DNA from: Gammaproteobacteria bacterium
GTDB lineage: Bacteria; Pseudomonadota; Gammaproteobacteria; Granulosicoccales; Granulosicoccaceae
Assembly (NCBI GenBank): GCA_003511825.1
Contig: DOIU01000311.1
Location: 1-7,733, forward strand
Length of the DNA: 7,733 nucleotides
Direction of reading: 5' to 3'
The notes under the pieces are model-generated. The model was not told the DNA's origin. It saw only the letters and a list, made by a program, of their open reading frames with translations, and did not search any database. The number at the start of each line of letters is the position of its first letter. Within the stretch, counting starts at the first letter, position 1. Positions 1-5,708 of this stretch are shown piece by piece. The translations under genes were made by a program, and so were the position numbers.

Positions 1-81
1 AGGGAACATGTCGGCGTGCTTCAATCGGCAGCCTCAGCGTTGGGCCTATGACCCGATTATTCATGGAGGTGTTCACCCTAC

Positions 82-96
82 TGGCACCCCCGTTGA
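82..96 (+). promoter_or_regulatory. Sigma-54-like -24/-12 motif (imperfect)
   Basis: TGGCAC at 82-87, five bases, then TTGA at 93-96. The RpoN consensus is TGGCAC-N5-TTGC, so the -24 element and the spacing fit exactly. However, the last base of the normally near-invariant -12 GC is A here. If functional, transcription would begin near base 107 and leave a leader of about 105 bases before galE. Known: the -12 GC matters for RpoN binding. Inference: this is either a weakened site or a chance match. Confidence 0.2.
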
Positions 97-200
97 ATAC
101 CATATGATAACAAGCTATTCACACAGGCGTGGGCTATACTCGCCGGCTGTCAGCGGCATGAATCTTTCATAAAGACACCTTTTTGTTGTTCAATGCATAC

Positions 201-206
201 AGAGGA
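201..206 (+). promoter_or_regulatory. Shine-Dalgarno deciding the galE start
   Basis: AGAGGA at 201-206 lies seven bases before the ATG at 214. A longer in-frame start at 193 has no such signal and sits upstream of the motif. This places the start of GalE at 214. Confidence 0.75.
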
Positions 207-213
207 CTACACG

Positions 214-1206
214 ATGTCAGGCAAGGGCATTCTCGTTACCGGCGGCGCTGGCTATATTGGCAGTCACGTCGTGAAACAACTGGGCGAACGCGGCGAGAAT
301 ATCATCGTATTGGACGACCTGTCCACGGGATTTGCAGACGCCGTACTCTATGGCGAGCTGGTGATCGGAAAAACCGGCGATCGAGAGCTGGTCAGCTCAC
401 TCATCGACGCGCATGACATTGACACCGTCATGCACTTTGCTGCCCACACCATTGTCCCCGAGTCGGTGGAAAATCCACTCAAGTACTATGGCAATAACAC
501 CTGCAGCACGCGGGCTCTGTTAGAGGTGTGCCAGGACAAGGGTGTCAAACATGTCATTTTCTCGTCCACCGCCGCCACCTATGGCGAACCCGAGAGTGGC
601 GTGTGTGGGGAAGCATCGCCGGTCGCACCGATCAACCCCTACGGCATGTCTAAGCTCATGTCGGAATACATGCTGCGCGATCTGAGCAAAGCTACCGATT
701 TACGCCACGTTGTGTTGCGCTACTTTAACGTCGCGGGCTCTGACCCCGATGGCAAGATTGGCCAGAGCACGGCCAAGGCGACGCTGCTCATCAAAGTCGC
801 CGCAGAATGCGCCGTCGGCAAACGCGATCAGGTGTATATCTTCGGCACGGATTACGACACCGAAGACGGCACAGGTGTGCGTGACTACATCCACGTCAGC
901 GATCTCGCCTCCGCACACATTGAAGCGCTGGAATACCTGCGTCGCGGCGGAGACTCCACCCTGCTGAACTGCGGCTACGGCCATGGCTACAGCGTACGTG
1001 AAGTACTCGATACGGTGAATCGGGTCAATGGCAAAGACATTAAGATTATTGAAGAGGCGCGTCGCGCCGGCGACCCTCCCTCGCTGATCGCCAAGGTGGA
1101 AAAAATCCATCAAACATTGGATTGGACACCGCAGTACGACGATCTTGAGGTGATTGTGCGCACATCGCTGGAGTGGGAGCGCAAACTGGCTGACCGCGAA
1201 CAGTAA
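214..1206 (+). CDS. galE: UDP-glucose 4-epimerase GalE
   Basis: A 330-residue extended short-chain dehydrogenase that interconverts UDP-glucose and UDP-galactose in the cytoplasm, using tightly bound NAD. It feeds galactose into lipopolysaccharide or exopolysaccharide and serves galactose use. The N-terminus has the Rossmann dinucleotide motif GGAGYIGSH (10-18). MHFAAHTIVPESV follows at 73-85. The catalytic region is SSTAATYG (117-124), with Thr119 at the place of E. coli Ser124, and then NPYGMSK, giving the YxxxK pair Tyr143/Lys147. The sugar-nucleotide half has RYFNVAGSDP (169-178) and the GalE-typical VRDYIHVSDLA (222-232). Length is normal for the family (about 330-340). The start at 214 is chosen for its ribosome-binding site. 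The gene stands alone on this strand, converging on the four-gene - strand unit. A related UDP-sugar epimerase specificity (for example UDP-GlcNAc) cannot be excluded from sequence alone. Confidence 0.95.
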   Translation: MSGKGILVTGGAGYIGSHVVKQLGERGENIIVLDDLSTGFADAVLYGELVIGKTGDRELVSSLIDAHDIDTVMHFAAHTIVPESVENPLKYYGNNTCSTRALLEVCQDKGVKHVIFSSTAATYGEPESGVCGEASPVAPINPYGMSKLMSEYMLRDLSKATDLRHVVLRYFNVAGSDPDGKIGQSTAKATLLIKVAAECAVGKRDQVYIFGTDYDTEDGTGVRDYIHVSDLASAHIEALEYLRRGGDSTLLNCGYGHGYSVREVLDTVNRVNGKDIKIIEEARRAGDPPSLIAKVEKIHQTLDWTPQYDDLEVIVRTSLEWERKLADREQ

Positions 1207-1219
1207 ACCTGTTGCATTG

Positions 1220-1246
1220 GCCGCCGATTCACACAGGGTCGGCGGC
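1220..1246. terminator. Hairpin between convergent genes, possible bidirectional terminator
   Basis: GCCGCCGA at 1220-1227 is perfectly complementary to TCGGCGGC at 1239-1246. The stem can be extended inward by two G-U pairs and one C-G pair to leave a five-base loop (1231-1235). It sits 13 bases after the galE stop and 12 bases beyond the stop of the gene converging from the right. Neither side is followed by a clear T run, so it is not a textbook intrinsic terminator. Its position and strength still make a terminating or 3'-end-protecting role likely. Confidence 0.55.
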
Positions 1247-1258
1247 GATTGACAACAA

Positions 1259-1876
1259 TCAGGGCTTGACGCCCATCACCTTTTTAACCGTCGCCTCTAA
1301 ACGCAGAATCTGCGCACGATTGCTAGTCTCGACTTTTTTAATCGTCTCGCCAGGCTGATCGCGGAAAATCAGCGAGTAGCGGGCTTTCATGCTCTTTAGC
1401 CAATAAATTCCCAGGAAAAACAGGGCCACCATGCCCGCTATCACCGTGAACGGCCACACCCCCGAACCGAGCTTACCCGAGATACCGTAATACATCGCGG
1501 CAACCACCGCGATACCAATAATCAAAACCGCCGCGTATGACAGCAGCATGGGCGGATTTCTGTCTTTGCGTTCTACGGAAGCGAGAAAACGCAACGCGTA
1601 GGTGAACTTGCCAAAGGTGATATGGGTGACACTGACACGCACGCGCTTAGCGCCGACAAGTTCGTCAAAATAATACAACTCTGAATCTGATGGTGCCGGC
1701 GACTGCGACGTGTCGGGCTGAGGTAATGGGTCGCGCTCACCAAGTTCGGAGCGTTCGTCTTCCCCGATGATATCACCGACGGATTCGTCGTTCACCGCAT
1801 GTTGGCTGCGCTTGCCCAGATGCTCGCGAAACTCGGCTGCGAACTGTTTGAACGACTTTCCGGGAGAGTCGGCCAT
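1259..1876 (-). CDS. DUF6232-like membrane protein, function unknown
   Basis: A 205-residue protein of unknown function, last in the four-gene unit. Residues 1-65 are hydrophilic, charged and proline-rich toward the end, and look disordered. Residues 67-103 read as a small beta-rich segment (YYFDELVGAKRVRVSV, then ITFGKFTYALRFLASVE). Two membrane helices follow at about 109-130 and 141-161. A short cytosolic tail (166-205) contains YSLIFRD, a GETIKKVETSNRAQI stretch and an amphipathic end. The pattern of a short beta domain, two helices and a YxLxF...GE tail resembles DUF6232 as I remember it. That family has no established function known to me, and the long N-terminal extension is not part of the resemblance. 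The start ATG is preceded by AGGT at 1886-1883, six bases away, which overlaps the stop codon of the methyltransferase upstream; the gap is only eight bases. The two genes are therefore probably translationally coupled. Confidence 0.7.
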   Translation of the reverse strand: MADSPGKSFKQFAAEFREHLGKRSQHAVNDESVGDIIGEDERSELGERDPLPQPDTSQSPAPSDSELYYFDELVGAKRVRVSVTHITFGKFTYALRFLASVERKDRNPPMLLSYAAVLIIGIAVVAAMYYGISGKLGSGVWPFTVIAGMVALFFLGIYWLKSMKARYSLIFRDQPGETIKKVETSNRAQILRLEATVKKVMGVKP

Positions 1877-1884
1877 GCGCTTAC

Positions 1885-2454
1885 CTACTTGGTACAGGAG
1901 TAAACAAACGCGGGTGGGAGATTATTCCACACCATTTTGGTGCGTGAGATACGTGAAAAATGTGAGGGCAGCGAGTTCTTGAAGCGTCGCCCACCCGGGC
2001 TGAGGTTACCACCCAAATAGGTGAAGGAAACGAAGGTGCCATTGGGTCGCAGGGATTCTGAAATTACATGCAACAATTGGTTTTGTTCAGCCGCTTCAAA
2101 CAGCGTCCATGGCAAGCCTGACACAATACAATCACAATGGGATTCACCGTGGTCTTCCAGATACTTTTTCACGTTGGATGCCCAGTCCTGATAGACGATG
2201 GCATCCGGGCAACGCTGGCGCGTCTTGTTGACGAACACCGGGTTGATCTCTAAGGCAAAGAACACCGTCTCATTGCCAATATTCTGCAGTATACGCTCGG
2301 TAAATACGCCCGTGCCCGAGCCAAACTCGACGACGGTTTTTGCCATGGCAAGGTTTGCCGCGTTGGTGATCGTATTGGCCAGCTCTGACGACGAGGGCGC
2401 GATAGCCCCGGTACTGCGGGGTGAAAGAATAAACTCTTTGGTAAATTTCAGCAT
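1885..2454 (-). CDS. PmtA/COG3963-type SAM-dependent methyltransferase
   Basis: A 189-residue class I methyltransferase. The opening (FILSPRSTGAIAPSS, 8-22) is the signature of the small proteobacterial family annotated as phospholipid N-methyltransferase (COG3963) and related to rRNA adenine dimethylases. Motif I, which binds S-adenosylmethionine, is VVEFGSGTGVFT (41-52), with the acidic residue ending strand 2 at Glu69 in FALEINP. The motif IV equivalent is CIVSGLPW (109-116), and the C-terminus has the family-typical SFTYLGG and VWNNLPPAFVY. Members shown to act on lipid convert phosphatidylethanolamine to its methylated forms at the membrane face. Many members have no tested substrate, so a different acceptor is possible. 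The length matches the family. The start at 2454 is supported by AGGGA at 2466-2462, seven bases upstream. It lies 21 bases after the gamma-glutamyltransferase gene and eight bases before the membrane-protein gene. Confidence 0.82.
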   Translation of the reverse strand: MLKFTKEFILSPRSTGAIAPSSSELANTITNAANLAMAKTVVEFGSGTGVFTERILQNIGNETVFFALEINPVFVNKTRQRCPDAIVYQDWASNVKKYLEDHGESHCDCIVSGLPWTLFEAAEQNQLLHVISESLRPNGTFVSFTYLGGNLSPGGRRFKNSLPSHFSRISRTKMVWNNLPPAFVYSCTK

Positions 2455-2475
2455 GCTTGAATCCCTGGTGAAGCC

Positions 2476-4023
2476 TCAGGACACGCGGTAGACACCGCCT
2501 CTGCGGAAATCGCCGGCGCCGTCGAAGTGGCTATCTTTGAGCATCACGGTATGCACTCCACCAAAAAACAGATTGTGTTCATCCCAGGCCTTACCCTCGG
2601 GATACTCGCGTAACAGTGTTGCTAACACGTCGCGGTTGAAGCCTTTTTCAATATTCAGCGTATTATTCTCAATGTGCAGACGCGACGCGGCAACGGCGTC
2701 TTGCACGGGTAAATCAAATTCAATCACATTCAGTAGCACCTGCAAAATTGCAGAGCGGATACGATTAGAACCCCCAGAGCCCAGCACAAACTCGCGCTGC
2801 TGCGCAAAATCGCGCATCACGCTGGGCGACATCATGGATGTCATGCGCTGGTCAGCCTGCCATCGTCCGAATCCGCCCGGGTTTAGGTCTTCTTCGCCCA
2901 GCATATTGTTGAGCATAAATCCGCAACCGGGCACGATGGCGCCACAGCCCTCGCCATTGGACAGGGTGAGTGACGCGAGATTACCGGCAGCATCGGCTAC
3001 GCTGATGTGTGTGGTGCCGCGCATAGCGGCCGATCGCCCGAGAACCGCTTGGCGATACGCCTGCAACTGCACTGCGTCCAGTCGCGCGAAACACGCCGGT
3101 AAGGTGTCGCCCCGCAGCTCGCAATCCACTCGGGCTTTGTTGGTCAGGTCCATGGCGGCGACCAGGCGATGCAGGTGATTGCTGCTTCCGAACGCTTCCT
3201 CACCCAGCTGGCCGTGCAGGAGCTGCAGCGCAAAACCAATCAACATGCCCCCGGAACTGGGTGGCGGATTGGTGAGAATCTCGTAGTCGCCGACGCGCAG
3301 ACGATGGGGTTCGCGATGAACCACGGTGTAGTTTTCCAGATCCGCCTTTTGCACATGACCACCGACGCGGCATTGCTGCGCAATCGCATCAGCGATTTCA
3401 CCCTTGTAAAACAGATCGGCACCTTCGTGGGCCAGCGTTTCCAAAACGTCAGCCTGGCGCTCAAAACGCTGCGTGTCACCGGTGACATAGGCTTCGTCGG
3501 GCGCCTTGGCATAGAGCCGCTGGGCCTCTGCCGTCGCTTGATGAATGGGGGAAACGATCTTGGCCAAATAGGCCTGCAGCGGGTTGACCTCAACGCCGGT
3601 ACGCGCCGCCTGAATAGCAGGCGCGAGTATGTCTCTCATCGGCATTGAGCCGAGTTCGCGATGCACGTCAAACAAGCCTTTGGCAACACCAGGCACAGCA
3701 ATGGACCCAGCGCCGATGTGGAATTCTTGCTGAGTGGCGCCAAAATCCACAATCACGGGATAGAAGTCGCACTCTGCGTGGGGCACGGGTTGGGCGGGTG
3801 TTTGCACGAAGAAGTCGTATACCACCGGCTTGGCCGTCGCGGGGCGTGCGGTGAGGAAACCGCCACCACCCAGTGAGGCGAGCACGGGCTCGGCAATGCA
3901 AGCCGCAGCTGTCGATGCGATGACCGCGTCGAATGCGTTGCCACCTGCCTCAAGAATGTCTATTGCCGCCTGGGCAGTGATGTCATGCCCGGCTGCAACT
4001 GCGCCGTATTTTCCGCTAAGCAC
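2476..4023 (-). CDS. Gamma-glutamyltransferase family protein (cytoplasmic type)
   Basis: A 515-residue Ntn-hydrolase of the gamma-glutamyltranspeptidase family. Members cleave themselves before a threonine, which becomes the nucleophile that attacks gamma-glutamyl bonds such as that of glutathione. The predicted cleavage and nucleophile are at Thr337 in GTTHISVAD (336-344), giving subunits of about 336 and 179 residues. Other family landmarks are GGNAFDAVIA (27-36), PPPSSGG (253-259), LNNMLGEEDLNPGG (371-384), a TSMMSP loop (395-400) and GSGGSNRI (415-422). No signal peptide is visible, unlike the periplasmic E. coli enzyme of about 580 residues. The usual D-x-R-E segment, whose arginine (E. 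coli Arg114) holds the glutamate carboxylate, is replaced by YDFFVQTPA (69-77). This fits the second GGT-like group of proteobacteria, whose substrate need not be glutathione. The start is GTG at 4023, chosen because GGGGAGG (4035-4029) sits five bases before it; the nearby ATG at 4027 is out of frame and soon stops. Confidence 0.9.
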   Translation of the reverse strand: MLSGKYGAVAAGHDITAQAAIDILEAGGNAFDAVIASTAAACIAEPVLASLGGGGFLTARPATAKPVVYDFFVQTPAQPVPHAECDFYPVIVDFGATQQEFHIGAGSIAVPGVAKGLFDVHRELGSMPMRDILAPAIQAARTGVEVNPLQAYLAKIVSPIHQATAEAQRLYAKAPDEAYVTGDTQRFERQADVLETLAHEGADLFYKGEIADAIAQQCRVGGHVQKADLENYTVVHREPHRLRVGDYEILTNPPPSSGGMLIGFALQLLHGQLGEEAFGSSNHLHRLVAAMDLTNKARVDCELRGDTLPACFARLDAVQLQAYRQAVLGRSAAMRGTTHISVADAAGNLASLTLSNGEGCGAIVPGCGFMLNNMLGEEDLNPGGFGRWQADQRMTSMMSPSVMRDFAQQREFVLGSGGSNRIRSAILQVLLNVIEFDLPVQDAVAASRLHIENNTLNIEKGFNRDVLATLLREYPEGKAWDEHNLFFGGVHTVMLKDSHFDGAGDFRRGGVYRVS

Positions 4024-4028
4024 CCATG

Positions 4029-4035
4029 CCTCCCC
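4029..4035 (-). promoter_or_regulatory. Shine-Dalgarno fixing the GTG start of the GGT gene
   Basis: GGGGAGG on the - strand, five bases before GTG at 4023-4021. The ATG at 4027-4025 is only one base from it and opens a frame that ends after three codons. GTG is therefore the real start. Confidence 0.8.
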
Positions 4036-4046
4036 AAGGTTGCTCG

Positions 4047-4508
4047 CTAATGCAACACCACGGCTTCCTTGGCCAAGTTGTGGTCGTCGTCATCTTCAGG
4101 GCTGAATTCTTCGTCGTCCATCAGATAGTCATCCGGCTCGGGCGAGCTGTGTCTGGAGGTCATGTACCAGTTTGAATCAACGCCGCGCTCGTAGACGTTG
4201 GTCGACAACATCATGCTGATGTATTGCCCGTCAATCTCAATTTCTTCACGGACCTGATGGATCGCGAGACCCTCTGTTTTGGTCACGCGGACATCTAACA
4301 GGGAGAACTTGAGAATAGGGGGATCTCGGAACAACTCCATCCAGCTTTCTCGCACCTGCGCAACGCCCTCCATGCGCGGCGCTCCTGGATGAATGCAGAC
4401 CACATTGTCATTGCGCGCCCAGATTTCCATCATGCGCGGGAGATCAGCCTGCTCAAAAGCGCTGTAAAAGGCAGACTCAGCAGCGCTGGCACTGGCGAAT
4501 TTGATCAT
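4047..4508 (-). CDS. SnoaL/NTF2-like protein with acidic C-terminal tail
   Basis: A 153-residue protein with a SnoaL/DUF4440-type NTF2-like fold. This cone-shaped fold is found in small enzymes such as ketosteroid isomerase and in ligand- or partner-binding proteins. The pattern is helix AESAFYSAFEQADLPRMMEI (10-29), then VVCIHPGAPRMEG (36-48), a helix VRESWMELF (52-60), strands to about residue 108, and the closing W-Y-M-T-S-R-H-S-S-P (114-123). The last part resembles the W-x-x-x-x-H-H-A-S-P ending of stress-related SnoaL_3 proteins. Beyond the fold lies a strongly acidic tail: 12 of residues 124-142 are Asp or Glu. The start at ATG 4508 is preferred over GTG at 4520, because the Shine-Dalgarno AGGTGAGG (4522-4515) lies six bases before the ATG and overlaps the GTG. 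It appears to open the four-gene unit, 23 bases before the GGT start. No catalytic role can be assigned. Confidence 0.8.
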   Translation of the reverse strand: MIKFASASAAESAFYSAFEQADLPRMMEIWARNDNVVCIHPGAPRMEGVAQVRESWMELFRDPPILKFSLLDVRVTKTEGLAIHQVREEIEIDGQYISMMLSTNVYERGVDSNWYMTSRHSSPEPDDYLMDDEEFSPEDDDDHNLAKEAVVLH

Positions 4509-4514
4509 CTCAGG

Positions 4515-4522
4515 CCTCACCT
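4515..4522 (-). promoter_or_regulatory. Shine-Dalgarno fixing the SnoaL-like start
   Basis: AGGTGAGG on the - strand, six bases before ATG at 4508. The longer in-frame GTG (4520-4518) lies inside this motif, so it is unlikely to be used. Confidence 0.75.
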
Positions 4523-4543
4523 GTTCATACGACTCAGCCGCCT

Positions 4544-4549
4544 ACTATA
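4544..4549 (-). promoter_or_regulatory. Possible -10 box for the four-gene unit
   Basis: TATAGT on the - strand, five of six matches to the -10 consensus, about 36 bases before the ATG at 4508. A start near 4537 would give a leader of roughly 29 bases. The region 17 bases further upstream is GC-rich and has no -35 match, so an activator would be needed if this is real. Confidence 0.3.
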
Positions 4550-4592
4550 CAATATCACGCGCCTGGGCGCCCTGGCGGATTGCGTTTTGTAA

Positions 4593-4609
4593 CCGGACTT
4601 TACATCCGG
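4593..4609 (-). other. Small stem-loop after cysQ
   Basis: CCGGA at 4593-4597 pairs with TCCGG at 4605-4609 around a seven-base loop. It lies about 77 bases beyond the cysQ stop and has no T run after it on the - strand. It could contribute to ending the cysQ transcript, or be chance. Confidence 0.25.
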
Positions 4610-4650
4610 GTGACATGAGCTGGCGGCCAAGACAACAAGCACCGCAGCAT

Positions 4651-4668
4651 TAGCGCTGGTCAGCGCCA
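4651..4668 (-). terminator. Stem-loop 17 bases after cysQ stop
   Basis: GCGCT (4666-4662) and AGCGC (4657-4653) pair around a four-base loop, extended outward by a G-U and a T-A pair to seven base pairs. Its place just after the cysQ stop suggests a transcript end. There is no T run, so an intrinsic terminator is not established. The rest of 4509-4685 shows only the GC-rich GCGC-CTGG-GCGC repeat and the candidate -10 box. Confidence 0.35.
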
Positions 4669-4685
4669 GGATTAGGGGAGGTAAG

Positions 4686-5525
4686 CTAGCGCGAGAACTC
4701 GGACAAGTCGGGCGGTAAATACTGCGACCAATCCCGCTCCTTTTCGCTGCCAAAGACCAAAAAGTGCGGATTAATCAGGGACTCACGTGTGTTGTAGCGC
4801 AGTTCGCGCATGCGAATATCGGTGATTTTGCCGCCGGCTTCCTTGACGATGCATTGCGCCGCACCGGTGTCCCACTCGGAGGTCGGCCCCAGACGCGCGT
4901 AAACGTCTGCCGCCCCTTCAGCGACCAGGCAGGATTTGAGGGCACTGCCCATGGCAACTTCATCGTAGTTGCCCAGGCGTTGGAGAAACTGCTGCATATT
5001 CGGACCGGTCACCGGTGAACGGCTGCGCGCCACGGTGACTTTGTCCGCCGGGGTTTCCCGCACATGAATCTGGATGGGGGCATCATCGCCGGCCTGTTTC
5101 CAGGCACCGAAGCCCGCCGCCGCGTAGTAGGCAACCTTGAGCACGGGCGCATAGACCACGCCGAGGATGGGCGCACCGTCTTGAATCAAACCGATATTGA
5201 CGCTGAACTCGCCACTGCGCTTAATGAACTCACGCGTGCCATCCAGCGGATCGACCAGCCAATAGGTGTTCCAATCGTAGCGCTCTGAGAAGGGCACGCC
5301 GCACGATTCTTCCGAGAGGATGGGGATGTCCAGCCCGAGCACTCGCAGCCCTTCAACAATGATACGATGGGCTTCGAGGTCCGCGGTGGTCAGCGGGGTG
5401 TCATCGGCTTTGGTGGTGATTTCATAGTCAGACTCATACACTTCAATGATCCGCTCACCCGCCTTTCGGGCCAGCTCCAAGGCCTGAAAAGTGAGTTGCT
5501 CAATCTGTGGTTCGTCGAAGACCAT
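4686..5525 (-). CDS. cysQ: 3'(2'),5'-bisphosphate nucleotidase CysQ
   Basis: A 279-residue member of the inositol-monophosphatase-like, lithium-sensitive phosphatase family. CysQ removes the 3'-phosphate from 3'-phosphoadenosine 5'-phosphate left over from sulfate activation and sulfonation, preventing toxic build-up. The order of motifs is typical: DDTPLTTADLEAH (41-53), the metal-binding SEES (71-74), the signature WLVDPLDGTREF (89-100) with Asp92 and Asp95, then SEWDTGAAQCIVKEAGG (216-232) with Asp219. The EFSVNIGLI segment (106-114) is also CysQ-like. The start at ATG 5525 is chosen because the family homology begins soon after; the upstream GTG at 5585 would add 20 residues without family character. 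No clear Shine-Dalgarno precedes 5525, so this choice is less secure. The gene is separated by 183 bases from gspN and 177 from the next gene, and probably has its own transcript. Confidence 0.92.
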   Translation of the reverse strand: MVFDEPQIEQLTFQALELARKAGERIIEVYESDYEITTKADDTPLTTADLEAHRIIVEGLRVLGLDIPILSEESCGVPFSERYDWNTYWLVDPLDGTREFIKRSGEFSVNIGLIQDGAPILGVVYAPVLKVAYYAAAGFGAWKQAGDDAPIQIHVRETPADKVTVARSRSPVTGPNMQQFLQRLGNYDEVAMGSALKSCLVAEGAADVYARLGPTSEWDTGAAQCIVKEAGGKITDIRMRELRYNTRESLINPHFLVFGSEKERDWSQYLPPDLSEFSR

Positions 5526-5661
5526 GCTTGCTGTCAGTGTGAATAATGAAACTCGGGCTTGGCAACCTGTGTTTAACCGTAACACCGGCTCTGTTGATTC
5601 GCCCCTCTTAGTCTAGTTTTAGTGATTCCGCTGTTCGAATACGAGTTACAGTGTCATCATA

Positions 5662-5691
5662 CTGGAATACAGATGAGCCGGCTGATTCCAG
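5662..5691 (-). terminator. Strong stem-loop after gspN, likely gsp operon end
   Basis: CTGGAAT (5662-5668) pairs with ATTCCAG (5685-5691). Beyond a single bulged A, CAG (5670-5672) pairs with CTG (5682-5684), giving ten base pairs. The loop also overlaps the eight-base palindrome AGCCGGCT (5676-5683). It begins 17 bases beyond the gspN stop. No T run follows on the - strand, so it may work with Rho or protect the mRNA 3' end. The rest of the gap 5526-5708 must hold the cysQ promoter, but I see no convincing -35/-10 pair in it. Confidence 0.45.
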
Positions 5692-5708
5692 GCACGCCTC
5701 ACCTTCCC

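Larger units (their letters stand above)
1..213. promoter_or_regulatory. Upstream/intergenic region before galE
   Basis: No confident gene lies here. The stretch contains a sigma-54-like motif at 82-96 (listed separately), a TATACT hexamer at 135-140 that could be a -10 box but has no good -35 partner 17 bases upstream, and the galE ribosome-binding site. On the - strand a short open frame runs off the left edge, with ATG codons at 103-101 and 64-62. From the second ATG it reads MNNRVIGPTLRLPIEARRHVP. It could be the start of a divergent gene, but about 21-34 codons are too few to judge. A + strand frame open from base 2 to the TAA at 170-172 has no recognisable protein character. Confidence 0.4.

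Noticed and set aside
2..172. 56-codon + strand frame open from the left edge to a TAA at 170-172
   Set aside because: The length is within chance expectation, and the translated residues show no family pattern or C-terminal signature.
700..1113. 137-codon open frame on the - strand inside galE
   Set aside because: It lies wholly antisense to a clear galE and has no recognisable protein family; the open frame follows from galE codon use.
3169..3648. 159-codon + strand frame opposite the gamma-glutamyltransferase gene
   Set aside because: Fully antisense to conserved GGT coding sequence, with no good ribosome-binding site or family likeness.
4520..4520. GTG at 4520-4518 as start of the SnoaL-like gene
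   Set aside because: It lies inside the Shine-Dalgarno that serves the ATG at 4508.
4517..4753. 78-codon - strand frame in the cysQ downstream gap, containing a hydrophobic stretch ending LVVLAASSC that looks like a lipoprotein signal
   Set aside because: It begins inside the cysQ coding end, the Cys follows a long non-signal N-terminus, and the rest is Arg-rich with no domain; most likely chance.
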